A stretch of DNA of 64,000 nucleotides from assembly GCA_041398965.1 (NCBI GenBank), contig JAWKTT010000010.1:98752-162751 (forward strand), read 5' to 3'. The notes beneath the pieces are model-generated. The model was not told the DNA's origin. It ran no database searches and saw only the letters and a program-made list of their open reading frames with translations. Made by a program: the position numbers and the translations under genes. Source of the stretch: JAWKTT01 sp041398965 (lineage in GTDB: Bacteria; Planctomycetota; Planctomycetia; Planctomycetales; Planctomycetaceae). Position 1 is the first letter of the stretch; each line of letters starts with the position of its first letter. This document shows positions 45,135 through 54,763 of this stretch, one piece after another.

Positions 45135-45929
45135 CTACTCTCTCGGGGTTCTGGGGGCGACCGGCTGCATCGCCTTGAGAAGTTTACGGACCACAAAGCG
45201 GGGCATGAAGCGGACGCTTAAGGCTCCGAACTTGTTTTGAATGCCGGTCACTAAAACCGTTTTCCCCTTTCGCAGGGCCGAGTAGGCTCCCCGGACAACC
45301 GGTTCGAGCGGCATCGCCAACTTGAATAAGAGGGTCTTGTTCATGTCCGCTTCATCGCCGAAACCGGTCTTCGTTGGGCCGGGACAGAGGCAGGTTACGG
45401 TGACTCCGGTCCCGCGAAGTTCTTCCGCCAGACCTTCGCTGAAGGAGAGGACATACGCCTTCGACGCATAGTACACCGACGCATTCGGCCCCGGCTGAAA
45501 CGATGCGGTCGAGCCGACGTTGAGAATCTGCCCCCGTTTTCGTTCGATCATCCCGGGAAGAAACAGTCGCGTGAGTTGTGTCAGGGCGACGACGTTCAGT
45601 TCGAGCATGTCGGTATGACGCTCGAACGGGATGCGCTCGAACAGGTCCATCTGTCCGAACCCGGCATTGTTGATCAGGACATCGACAACGGCAGACTCTT
45701 GCTGAATCTCGTCGAATAACTCCTTCGCGGCTCCGTGATGCGAAAGGTCTTTCGGGATGACGCGGACCGAGCAGCCGTGACGTTGTCGCAGTTCATCGGC
45801 CAGTTTCTCGAGTCGATCGACACTGCGAGCGACGAGAATCAATTGCGATCCCTCTGCCGCAAACCGTCTCGCCAACCCTTCGCCAATCCCCGAAGAGGCC
45901 CCGGTAATCACCACTGTTTCCTGCGACAC
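45135..45929 (-). CDS. Short-chain dehydrogenase/reductase
   Basis: A 264-residue classical SDR. It has the cofactor motif TGASSGIGEG (about 8-17), NNAGFG, the catalytic Ser of the VGSTAS stretch, and YYASK with catalytic Tyr and Lys. The C-terminus is basic and hydrophobic (VRFMPRFVVRKLLKA), suggesting membrane association as in fatty-acyl or steroid-type SDRs. GTG 45929 follows GGGAG; the longer upstream reading frame is not homologous. Substrate unknown. Confidence 0.9.
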   Translation of the reverse strand: MSQETVVITGASSGIGEGLARRFAAEGSQLILVARSVDRLEKLADELRQRHGCSVRVIPKDLSHHGAAKELFDEIQQESAVVDVLINNAGFGQMDLFERIPFERHTDMLELNVVALTQLTRLFLPGMIERKRGQILNVGSTASFQPGPNASVYYASKAYVLSFSEGLAEELRGTGVTVTCLCPGPTKTGFGDEADMNKTLLFKLAMPLEPVVRGAYSALRKGKTVLVTGIQNKFGALSVRFMPRFVVRKLLKAMQPVAPRTPRE

Positions 45930-46181
45930 AACACCACTCCCTGCAATCGATAAAGTGACAACAGACCCGCTCCGTCTCAACTTCAATTCGGCTCGCTCTT
46001 CTTTTCCCAGATCCCTGTACCAAATTCCCAACAGCGGGTCCAGACAACTCAAATGGTGATGTCGACTCCCGTTTTCGATTGCAGCGAGTCGATGCGCATC
46101 TCCGACTCGCTTAAGTTTCACCCAGTCGAGTTGTTAGAGTGTGGGGCGGTGGATTTGTTCAACTCTTTTATGGGGGACACG

Positions 46182-48479
46182 ATGGCTGCTTCCTGGCAAC
46201 GACTGATGGGCAACGCTTTGGGCGTGGGTGGGTTTCTGCTGGTGTGTCTGGCGGGGATGGCGGTCGGGGCCGAGCGGGTCAATGTCTTGTTTGTCATCAG
46301 TGACGATCAGTCGTATCCCCACGCCTCGGCTTACGGATGTCGGGGGATTGAGACGCCGGGGTTTGACCGGGTCGCGAAAGAAGGGGTGTTGTTTACGAAT
46401 GCGTATGCGGCTTCACCCGGGTGCAGTCCTTGTCGGGCAGCGTTGTTGACGGGGCGTCACTGTTGGCAGATCGAACAAGCGGGGACGCACGCCAGTTCCT
46501 TCCCGCTCGTCTATCGTAGCTTTCCCGAACTCCTGGCCGAACGAGGGTACTTCACCGGCTTCACTGGGAAGGGCTGGGGGCCGGGGAACCACAAGGTGGA
46601 TGGCCGCACCGAGAACCCGGCTGGTCCCTCCTTCTCGAAGAAACAGCAGAAGCCACCACATTCGGGGATGAGCAACAACGACTACTCCGCCAACTTCGCA
46701 GAATTCCTCAAACAGCGACCAGCCGAGCAGCCGTTTTGCTTCTGGTATGGTGCCAGTGAACCGCATCGTTCGTTCGAGAAAGGTGCTGGGTTGAAGGAGG
46801 GGAAAAAGCTCGAAGATGTCGACGTGCCCCCATTCCTTCCCGACACCCCCGAAGTTCGCAGCGACATTCTCGATTACTATGTCGAGATTGAATGGTTCGA
46901 CCGGCATCTGCAACAGATGCTTCAGCAACTCGCAGAGGCTGGAGAACTCGACCGAACGCTGATCATCGTCACCAGCGACAATGGCATGGCTTTTCCCCGT
47001 GCGAAGGCGAATGGCTACGATGCGGGGATTCATCTTCCTCTGGCCATCCGCTGGGGTGACCGTGTTCCCGGTGGACGAACTGTCGATGATCTTGTCGGCT
47101 TTGTCGATCTGACAGCCACGATTTTGGATGCGTGTGGTGTCGACCTGACGACGGAGGAGTTTCAACAACCTGCCCGAAAACTGGCGGGTCGCAGTTTGGT
47201 AGATCTGCTGGAAAAGTCGGAGTCGGGGCGTCTTGATGAATCGCGAAACGCGGTGTTTAGTTCGCGAGAAAGGCACTCCTCGTCGCGATATTGGAATCAG
47301 GCATATCCTGTCCGGGCGATGCGGACACCCGACTATCTATGTCTGCACAATCTGCGCCCCGAACGAGCACCAGCCGGGCCTCCAGTGAGGTTTGCCGGAG
47401 GCGTACCCGAAGGAGCACTTACCGATCTCTACAGCGGATTTCCGGACATCGATGCCTGTCCGACGCTGACGCATTTGATCGACCTGAAGGACGATCCGCA
47501 GTTCGGTCGGTTTCTGAATCTCGCGACCGATCATCGTCCAGAGTTTGAAATCTTCGACATCAACAAAGACCCTCACTGCCTCACAAACCTGGCTGATCGC
47601 CCCGAATTTCAGGAGACGGCAACGACACTCAAAGAGCGACTTCGGCAACATCAACAGGCGACCGGCGACCCGAGGTATGTTCATCCCGATCGCGGGGATG
47701 TCTTCGAGACTTATCGTCGATACAGCCCGATTCGTTACTTCCCCGAACCCGACTGGGCGCGTCAACAGCGCGAGCAACGCGAAGCCGATGGTTGGGTCCG
47801 ACTGTTCGATGGCGTCTCCCTCAAGGGTTGGAAGGTCGCTGGGAACCCGAAGTCGTTCGATGTCGTCAATGGGAACATTCAGGCGACTGCGCTCGTCGAT
47901 CACTCGAAGCCGAACAACACCAAAGCAAACGACTCCAGAGGCGGTGGCCCTCAACCTGATGCGAAGGGGCAGGGTGACAAACCGGTCGACATGGCCCACC
48001 TGTACTATGTCGGACCCGATGGCGAGCCGGGGACTGAGGACGATGACTTCACAAACTTTGAACTCAGCTTCGAAGCGCTGACAACGCCCGGCAGCAATGG
48101 GGGAGTTTATTTCCATACATCGTGGCAGCCGACCGGATTTCCGAATGATGGACATGAAGTGCAGGTCAACCAGTCCCACAGCAACAAGACTCGCACTGGT
48201 AGCCTCTTCGGTGTTGTGAATGTGGCTGAGACAACAGCCCTCGACAACAACTTCGTGCAACAACTCGTGACCGTTCGGGGACGTCAGGTGACAATCTCTG
48301 TCAACGGAAAGCAAACCGTTAACTACACCGAACCAGCTGACTTTCAACACCCTGTTTACACGGGCCGCAACATCGATCACGGCACCTTCTGCCTGCAAGC
48401 TCACGACCCTCAGAGCACCACGTTCTATCGCCAGATTTGGGTCCGCAAGCTTCCCGGCAACACCGTCGATACGAAGTAA
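46182..48479 (+). CDS. Secreted sulfatase fused to DUF1080 domain
   Basis: A 765-residue exported fusion. A signal peptide (GVGGFLLVCLAGMAVGA) is followed by a type I sulfatase of heparan N-sulfatase-like type: NVLFVISDDQSYPHASAYG and C81-S-P-C-R-A-A-L-L-T-G, where C81 would become formylglycine. TSDNGMAFPRAKANGYDAG is a second metal-site region. From about 530 on is a DUF1080 domain (GWVRLFDGVSLKGWKVAG, NGGVYFHTSW). It likely desulfates and binds or cleaves a sulfated glycan in the periplasm. GGGGGA precedes ATG 46182; ATG 46170 is an alternative start. Confidence 0.92.
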   Translation: MAASWQRLMGNALGVGGFLLVCLAGMAVGAERVNVLFVISDDQSYPHASAYGCRGIETPGFDRVAKEGVLFTNAYAASPGCSPCRAALLTGRHCWQIEQAGTHASSFPLVYRSFPELLAERGYFTGFTGKGWGPGNHKVDGRTENPAGPSFSKKQQKPPHSGMSNNDYSANFAEFLKQRPAEQPFCFWYGASEPHRSFEKGAGLKEGKKLEDVDVPPFLPDTPEVRSDILDYYVEIEWFDRHLQQMLQQLAEAGELDRTLIIVTSDNGMAFPRAKANGYDAGIHLPLAIRWGDRVPGGRTVDDLVGFVDLTATILDACGVDLTTEEFQQPARKLAGRSLVDLLEKSESGRLDESRNAVFSSRERHSSSRYWNQAYPVRAMRTPDYLCLHNLRPERAPAGPPVRFAGGVPEGALTDLYSGFPDIDACPTLTHLIDLKDDPQFGRFLNLATDHRPEFEIFDINKDPHCLTNLADRPEFQETATTLKERLRQHQQATGDPRYVHPDRGDVFETYRRYSPIRYFPEPDWARQQREQREADGWVRLFDGVSLKGWKVAGNPKSFDVVNGNIQATALVDHSKPNNTKANDSRGGGPQPDAKGQGDKPVDMAHLYYVGPDGEPGTEDDDFTNFELSFEALTTPGSNGGVYFHTSWQPTGFPNDGHEVQVNQSHSNKTRTGSLFGVVNVAETTALDNNFVQQLVTVRGRQVTISVNGKQTVNYTEPADFQHPVYTGRNIDHGTFCLQAHDPQSTTFYRQIWVRKLPGNTVDTK

Positions 48480-48661
48480 ATGGCGTTGACGTTGCGTGCT
48501 CTCGACTGATGCGATAGTGCAACTTCAAAGGGAAATCGTTGATTTGACACGGAACGATTCCGGTCGATGTCTGAAGTGTTTAGACCCGCATCGCAGATGT
48601 GGGGCGGAACGAAGCGACTTTCGTACTGGTTGCACGCTGTCGCCGTCGGCAAGGCGAAACA

Positions 48662-51600
48662 TCAGTCGGCGGTTGGGGGAGAGAGTTCGCTGCGGGTGGG
48701 GTCGAAGCCAGCGTTGCTTCGGTCGGCTGCGGTTCCCAAAGCGGGGTTCTTCAAAGTCCCATCATCCAATGTCTCGATGAGCCGGAAGTCATCGAGCGTC
48801 GACTGAGTCAGGCGAGCGGCGGTCTTGAGTCGACCAGCAAGTATGACGGGAACACTGGTCCGTTCGAAACTCGTACGTCCGACGTGGTACGTTTCCTGCC
48901 ATTCTCCGAAGTTTGCTGTCCAGGAGTCGTCGGCCCGGGGGAGCGAGCCGATGACCCGCATGGCCGTATCGGTGCTTGTTGCCAAGACGTTATGAGTTCC
49001 GCGCCATGCGACCCGACTTTGCAATGCATCGCTGTCGAGGTGACTCTTCAGTGAGAATAAGGGAGACTCCGAGCCGCTCAGGTCGATCACAGAGTTGTTG
49101 CAAATGATGTCGATATCCGCACAGTCGCGAACTTCGGCTGTGTCGATGGCCAGGAATCTTCGGGGGGTCACGGCGCTGACATGATCAAACTCGCAGCGAA
49201 GCACAGGTCGCCCGATGCCGGGCTTCTCCATGTCGACCAGATCGACTCCGGTCAGTGACAAAATATCTCCATCGATGGCGATGCCGACTTGAGAAAGTCG
49301 TAACGATCCTTCGTCGCGAGTCCGTTCGTTGTAGAGGTTGGCTGCCCCCCGGAAGAGGACGTCGACACAGACGATTTCGGTGTTCCTCATGGCTGCCGGG
49401 TTGGGCATCATGTCGACCCGACGATCAACACGTGTTCGGCGATCAAGGAACACGGCTGTTCGCCCTTGGGGATTTTCGATCGTCGTGGTGACGCGCTTCA
49501 ATAACAGTTGACGTGCCTGGGAGAGTGAGAATAACGCCCACTCTTCGGCAAAGGGGTTTCCGGCGACCGTCATCTCGAGGTCGATGTCGAACAACTGCAA
49601 CGTGGCGGATTCCCCTTCAATCGCGATCATTCGCACAGAGGTGCTGTGTAAGAGGTCGTTCCCCGGCGCAAAGGCGATGCGCGGTCGCTTGCCCAGTGTG
49701 GGGCGAATCGTCAGCCGTTTGTTACGGATGATGATCGGTCGTTGAGGTTGCGGGAGGAGTCCATCATGATCGATCTCGATCTCGGCATTGTCATCTGCCT
49801 CCAAACAAGCACTTTCGAGCGTGGCGTATCGCCGACGCTCCGCTCCCCCTTTGGTCAACAGGACAAACGGGAAGGGGTCGGCAATCACCGTCTGTGCGGT
49901 GGCTCCTGTTGATGTCGCGGCAGGCGTCGCTGGGGGAGTTCCTGTGCCCGTTGAAGGGAGGTTTCCGTCGGTTGATGGACGGGTCGAGCCGACGATGGAG
50001 GGCGACCCGGCCCCATTTCCGGCCGCCGTCGTCTCGACGGAGTTGGTCGCAGCGGCCATTGCGGTCTCTGCGACCCCTGTTCCGGGTCGAGTGTTGGTCC
50101 TGGCGGGGTTGGTCCCCGCTGTGCTGCCGTCTGCGGTCCCATTCAGGATATCGGCAATGGTGACATCAAACGGAGTGAGACGTGCGGTATCGAATGGGGC
50201 TCGAACGATCCCGGTGTCTACTGGATGTAATGGTCGGGGCCCGTGATTCGCCGTTTCGGCATCGATGCCAACGGCCGTTCCTGTGCCGGTCTCGGTGAGC
50301 GATTGTCCCGAGGGCAGATTGGCGGCGACTGAGGGGTGACTCTCGGTGCTGTTTCCCGTATTCGCTGGGGGAACGGTCCCTTCGGTGGCTGGAGTCGTCC
50401 CCGCAACGCGAACATCGGTCCCCGCAGGGTCGACAGCCGGGGTGAGAGGGGTTGTTGTTCCTGGCGGTGGTACCGGTTGCAGGCGACCCGGAGTTGTGTC
50501 GGTTGGGAATGTTGTCGGAGCGACGCGAGGTTGTGTGAAATTGTTTGCCCCCGCTGGATCGTTGTCGTACGGACGACTCGGAAGCACGGGAGAATCGGGG
50601 AGATGGTTCTGGAGAGAGAGGTCGGAATTGACGACTAATGCGGGAGTCGATCCCTGGAACTCGCGGTACCATCGGTAGATGGTGTCGCTGACCAACATCA
50701 GGGCGAACAGCACTCCGAAGGCGAGAAACCACCCGCGGTGCCTGTCTGCCAGAAGTCCCCGTTGTGGGAAGAGCGGTTGTTTCCAGATTGTTCCCGTCGG
50801 ACCGACCGCTTGCAGACCGAGACCCACAGCGACGGTCGTCAGGTCATCGATGAGGTCGTCTGGAGTCTGGTAGCGTTCATCAGGATGAGGTGCCATCATC
50901 CGTCGAACGACGACGGCCAGTCGGGGAGACACTGCGGAGTTAAAGTCCGAGGCGAAGGGGGTCTCTTCTTCGCCATGGCGGAGGAGTTTGTCCAGCGGAT
51001 TGGCCCCTTCGTAGGGAGCACGACCGGTCAGCATGTGAAAGAGCGTGCAGCCCAGCGAATAGATGTCGCTACGGACGTCGACGTTTCGCGGGTCGCGAGA
51101 CTGTTCCGGCGAGATGTAATCAAAGGTCCCCAGCGTTGTGCCACTCGCTGTCAGTTCCGGGTCGTTCTCTGGATCAATCAGGAACTGTCGCGCCAAACCA
51201 AGGTCGACCAGTTTGACTCGACCGTCCGGCATGACGATGAGGTTTGAAGGCTTGATGTCCCGGTGTACGAGTCCAGCGGCATCGGTTTGCTTAAGAGCCT
51301 CGGCCACCTGAAGGGTGTAGTTGACGGAGTCCGCTGAGTTCAGATGACCTCGCCGTTGAATCAATTCGCGGATCGTTACGCCACGGACGTACTCGAAAGC
51401 GATGAAGTGAATTCCGTTGTCTTCACCGATGTAATGGACTCGGGCGATGTTCTCGTGATCGAGCTTGGCGGCTGCCCGAGCTTCGTTCTGAAATCGTTGT
51501 ACGATGGCAGGGTCTGCCGATTGATGCGGAGCGAGCACCTTCAACGCGTCGAGCCGGTCCAGTCGAGTATCTTTTGCCTCGAAAACCGAACCCATGCCCC

Positions 51601-51823
51601 CCTGACCGATGCGGTTCTGAAGGACAAAGTGACCAAGATTGATTCCAGTCACTGAGGGGACACGGTCGTCGGGTGTCCCCCGCAGTGGAAACATTTGGGC
51701 CAGGCGAGAGTCCACCATCGACCCCCCAGCAGTACCGGCTTCGACCGACCGCTGAGAAGGCATGGGCTTACGCAACGGACGATAGTCTGTCTGTTGCCCG
51801 GAATGTGAACTGGAAGATTCCAT
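48662..51823 (-). CDS. Membrane Ser/Thr protein kinase with large beta-rich tail
   Basis: A 1053-residue Hanks-type kinase. The kinase domain (about 64-330) has the glycine loop GQGGMGSVF (73-81), catalytic lysine in ALKVL (K95), HRDIKPSNL, DLGLARQ in place of DFG, and GTFDYISPEQ. A single transmembrane helix lies near 360-380 (GWFLAFGVLFALMLVSDTIY). A Thr/Pro-rich linker (about 400-640) follows, then a C-terminal beta-helix-like region with stacked strands (RPIIIRNKRLTIRP). It probably senses an extracytoplasmic signal and phosphorylates cytoplasmic targets. Planctomycetes have many such kinases. Confidence 0.92.
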   Translation of the reverse strand: MESSSSHSGQQTDYRPLRKPMPSQRSVEAGTAGGSMVDSRLAQMFPLRGTPDDRVPSVTGINLGHFVLQNRIGQGGMGSVFEAKDTRLDRLDALKVLAPHQSADPAIVQRFQNEARAAAKLDHENIARVHYIGEDNGIHFIAFEYVRGVTIRELIQRRGHLNSADSVNYTLQVAEALKQTDAAGLVHRDIKPSNLIVMPDGRVKLVDLGLARQFLIDPENDPELTASGTTLGTFDYISPEQSRDPRNVDVRSDIYSLGCTLFHMLTGRAPYEGANPLDKLLRHGEEETPFASDFNSAVSPRLAVVVRRMMAPHPDERYQTPDDLIDDLTTVAVGLGLQAVGPTGTIWKQPLFPQRGLLADRHRGWFLAFGVLFALMLVSDTIYRWYREFQGSTPALVVNSDLSLQNHLPDSPVLPSRPYDNDPAGANNFTQPRVAPTTFPTDTTPGRLQPVPPPGTTTPLTPAVDPAGTDVRVAGTTPATEGTVPPANTGNSTESHPSVAANLPSGQSLTETGTGTAVGIDAETANHGPRPLHPVDTGIVRAPFDTARLTPFDVTIADILNGTADGSTAGTNPARTNTRPGTGVAETAMAAATNSVETTAAGNGAGSPSIVGSTRPSTDGNLPSTGTGTPPATPAATSTGATAQTVIADPFPFVLLTKGGAERRRYATLESACLEADDNAEIEIDHDGLLPQPQRPIIIRNKRLTIRPTLGKRPRIAFAPGNDLLHSTSVRMIAIEGESATLQLFDIDLEMTVAGNPFAEEWALFSLSQARQLLLKRVTTTIENPQGRTAVFLDRRTRVDRRVDMMPNPAAMRNTEIVCVDVLFRGAANLYNERTRDEGSLRLSQVGIAIDGDILSLTGVDLVDMEKPGIGRPVLRCEFDHVSAVTPRRFLAIDTAEVRDCADIDIICNNSVIDLSGSESPLFSLKSHLDSDALQSRVAWRGTHNVLATSTDTAMRVIGSLPRADDSWTANFGEWQETYHVGRTSFERTSVPVILAGRLKTAARLTQSTLDDFRLIETLDDGTLKNPALGTAADRSNAGFDPTRSELSPPTAD

Positions 51824-52395
51824 GAATCCGCAAGACCTGTGAAACGGTTCTGCAGTAAGGGGGACTACTCAACACACCGACAGCCCTCTGATGATCCCCC
51901 CAAGTCTAAGGTGCGGGAAGAATCTACCCAGAAAACAGCACGCGCGATCCGCAGTCTCTGTGTCTAAAAGATTCGCTGCTTTGCGACCACCGGAACGGGG
52001 CCAGAAGAAAGGTTGACGACATCGCAAAGACGCAAAAAGTCGCTGCTACATTCTAAACCGCTTTCGTGGCCAATTGGTTCTAAAAATTTGACATCGAACC
52101 ACAATTTTCACCAAATTAGACAACGCCGATCCAACCCGCTTCGCTCGACGCAATTCGATGCACTGCGACGCAATCTCTATCGGCACTTCACCTTATGAGA
52201 CAACAAGCCCCTGGGCCGATTCTCGAACCCGGAGATTCGCCTCGCTGAGCGGGGTGAAGTGGAGGGAGCGCCGTACCGGCGACCTGAGAAATTCACAACT
52301 GCTGCACAGCACCCCCCGAACCCCTGGTCGACGTCGAGGGACTATCACCATCCCCGACAAACGAACAGCGAAACCTCGAGGAACCAATGCGAGCA
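51824..52395. other. Gene-free region upstream of the kinase
   Basis: These 572 bases carry no recognisable gene or RNA. An AT-rich patch (about 52060-52125) includes TTGACA at about 52091 on +, a possible -35 box without a clear -10. The kinase promoter must read leftward from here. Confidence 0.45.
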
Positions 52396-53376
52396 CTACT
52401 GCTGCGGGGCGGGCCAGGCCATGACCGGGATGCCCGGGTGATCATCGGGGCCAGTGCCAAAGTCGCCGGAAAGTTGCAGTCGGGCCAGAACCGTGACCTT
52501 CTCTCCCTCCGGATATTTTAGCAGACTCGACAGCGAGTTTCCGGTAAGAGGTTCTGACCCATAGACGAAGAAGAAATCCGGATTGAACTGAGCAATGACG
52601 GTCGTCACCTCGCCCGCCGCATTCGTTGACCCCTGCAAGGTCATTGCGGCATAACCTCCAAACCGTTGGGGAGCGCGAAGGACGACCCCACTCAGACGCA
52701 ACGTCACCTGATCGTATTTCGCCTTGGCAGCTTCGGAATCGTCCATGAATGCTTTCGTCAACTCCTCGGCTGTCACCGCAATCGACGGGTCCTCTCCCTC
52801 AGCAACAACACGAGCCCCAAACAACTCCCATTCCTGTTCCCCCCCTTGACCGCGTCGAAATTCCCCTTCGACGGTCCACTCCAGGCCGATGGGTAACGTC
52901 CGAAACTTAGCAACATCCGGATGACTCTTGTCAAAGATCACACGGACCATCGGTTGGGATCCGAGCAGTGAATCAGCTTCTCCAGTCTCGCTGAGATGCA
53001 CTTGCACGAAGTCTCCCAGAAAATCGACGTGACCAGCCAGTTTCACCTTCCCCGTCAGCCGAACCGGTTGGCCAACGTACTCTGCCACCATTGCGGAATC
53101 CTTGATCTTCTCCCAGGAAATGTCGATTGCCGGAGCCTGAGGCGTCTCAGGGGGCGCTGGCGATGTCCCCGGCTCTCCCCCCGTTCCCTCGGTGATGGTC
53201 TCCCCAGTTGTCACAGATTCTCCCGAGACTGGCACCTCACCGACCGGTTGCTCCGTCCCCGGTGCCGACGTCGATGTCCCAGTTGACGTTTCACCACCAC
53301 AGCCACAAGTTGCCAACGGCACCACAACCAACAGGGCGAAACAAGAACGCAGCGACCGCAGACCGAGAGTTTTCAT
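52396..53376 (-). CDS. Lipoprotein with two OB-fold-like domains
   Basis: A 326-residue predicted lipoprotein (signal peptide with lipobox LATC). A Thr/Ser/Gly/Pro-rich linker (about 28-85) is followed by two similar domains of the tRNA_anti-like/OB type: VGQPVRLTGKVKLAGHVDFL with VRVIFD near 100-170, and VTLRLSGVVLRAPQRFGG near 220-320. Such OB-like lipoproteins are frequent in planctomycetes; their role is unknown. It lies upstream of the kinase gene in the same orientation. Confidence 0.75.
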   Translation of the reverse strand: MKTLGLRSLRSCFALLVVVPLATCGCGGETSTGTSTSAPGTEQPVGEVPVSGESVTTGETITEGTGGEPGTSPAPPETPQAPAIDISWEKIKDSAMVAEYVGQPVRLTGKVKLAGHVDFLGDFVQVHLSETGEADSLLGSQPMVRVIFDKSHPDVAKFRTLPIGLEWTVEGEFRRGQGGEQEWELFGARVVAEGEDPSIAVTAEELTKAFMDDSEAAKAKYDQVTLRLSGVVLRAPQRFGGYAAMTLQGSTNAAGEVTTVIAQFNPDFFFVYGSEPLTGNSLSSLLKYPEGEKVTVLARLQLSGDFGTGPDDHPGIPVMAWPAPQQ

Positions 53377-53523
53377 AATCAGACCTTTCCTGAAGTGGTG
53401 TCGATAGGGAAGAGATATCGAAACAAGCTACAGCTTCCCGTGGCCATTTGTCCATTCCGCCGATGTCGACGCGAAGTCGCATCAAGACATCTCAGTGGAC
53501 GATCTGCACTTGACCTGCCGAAC

Positions 53524-54126
53524 TCAATCTTCGTTCGAATCGGCCAAGTATTCCAAGGAGATCTCCCTCAGTGCGGACCGGGATAGGAGTGTGTCGAGAA
53601 ATTCCTTGAGGGTCCCCAGATTCGTGATTTCCGAGAAGTACTCTTCGTGATCGGTTCCGAATACGGTCGGGTTCTCCGGGTTGGGATCCGACAGACAGAT
53701 GTAATAGTGGTCGGGATAACCGTAGCTCTCAATGATTTGAATAAACTCGAGATTCCCGTTGCCTGCGACCTCCCGGATCTCAGTCAATTCCAGTTCGTCA
53801 AAGTAGTCGTCCCATTCCTTATGGTCGTCGCTGCCCGGTGTGAGAGGTGTGAACAAGACATGTCGCCAAAACATCTGGCCGCGGGGTTCGTCATCGTCTG
53901 CTAACAAACTGTCTAACAGCTCTTCGACGAATGCCTCCTGGTCAGACTTGTATAAGTCCTCATGCTGTTCCAGGAACTCCCTGATACCGTAGCACTCCCA
54001 GGAATCATGAAAGAGGACTTGGCGAAACCGAATAGAACCCAGTTGATCCACGAGCGAAGCGTCGTTGTCGACAAGGCTCGTGTCAGCTCCCAATTCCTGC
54101 AAGCGGGTCAAGATTTCAGCATCCAT
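53524..54126 (-). CDS. Hypothetical acidic protein, possibly SUKH-like
   Basis: A 200-residue, very acidic protein. GGAGGAGAAGAG precedes the ATG, a strong ribosome-binding site. The C-terminal half (FIQIIESYGYPDHYYICLSD, VFGTDHEEYFSEITN, LGTLKEFLDTLLS) recalls SMI1/KNR4 (SUKH) immunity-type proteins, which usually end with a similar 'status-of-display then fixed helix' pattern. No toxin gene is adjacent. The assignment is tentative. Confidence 0.55.
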   Translation of the reverse strand: MDAEILTRLQELGADTSLVDNDASLVDQLGSIRFRQVLFHDSWECYGIREFLEQHEDLYKSDQEAFVEELLDSLLADDDEPRGQMFWRHVLFTPLTPGSDDHKEWDDYFDELELTEIREVAGNGNLEFIQIIESYGYPDHYYICLSDPNPENPTVFGTDHEEYFSEITNLGTLKEFLDTLLSRSALREISLEYLADSNED

Positions 54127-54763
54127 CTCTTCTCCTCCAATCCAGGCGAATGAGTTGCGTCAAGACATTGCAGTTTCCCGAGGAATCGTGCAGTAATCGC
54201 CCTCCCGCAGTACAGGCGCAACGAAACAGCGTTCGCCACGAATGCGGCTGTTCGTCGGAGAAATGCCGGGTGAGATTGAAAATGAGTTGATGCGATCTGG
54301 CAGCACTTGTCAAGCAGACGCCCCGGCTTGTCGCTCGTCAACGGGTTGATTGACTTGTTGATGAGAGTCGTTGCCCAAGAAGCCGCTGTCGGCGGGACAG
54401 GGGGGGGATAGAAGAAGGTGGCAACGCCTTGGGTAAACCAAGAGCGACGTGCGGGCCGGAACGTGCTACACCGAAGTGCGCGTTGCCAAAAAGCCAAATC
54501 GAGCGCCCTGTATCAACTTCACTTGCTCGATTGGCGTGTTGTGCAAGAGATTGTTCGTATGGGAACTATTTCTTGGACACGGCTGCATTGTTTCACATCT
54601 TGCTGAATTGTGAAGTGGGAAAATTGGAATTTTTTTAGAATTATGGATTCAGGAGAACGTGGCCCGGCACGGTCTGTTCGACTCAACAAAACTGGCGGAT
54701 ACGTGTACACTTACAGGGACTGGGACTTGTCAAGTTTGCATTCTTGATCTCGGAGACATCGCC
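54127..54763. other. Divergent intergenic region
   Basis: These 637 bases separate the hypothetical acidic protein and the PSCyt1 gene. Short open frames here have no recognised product. A T-rich patch TTTTTTTAGAATTA near 54632-54645 could hold a -10 box for the + gene. GGAG at 54752-54755 is its ribosome-binding site. Confidence 0.45.

Noticed and set aside
50166..50732. 188-residue open frame on the minus strand
   Set aside because: Shifted shadow of the kinase linker, rich in R, S, P.
52200..52250. tRNA-like T-loop GGGTTCGAGAATC on the minus strand
   Set aside because: The T-stem does not pair and no anticodon or acceptor arm follows.
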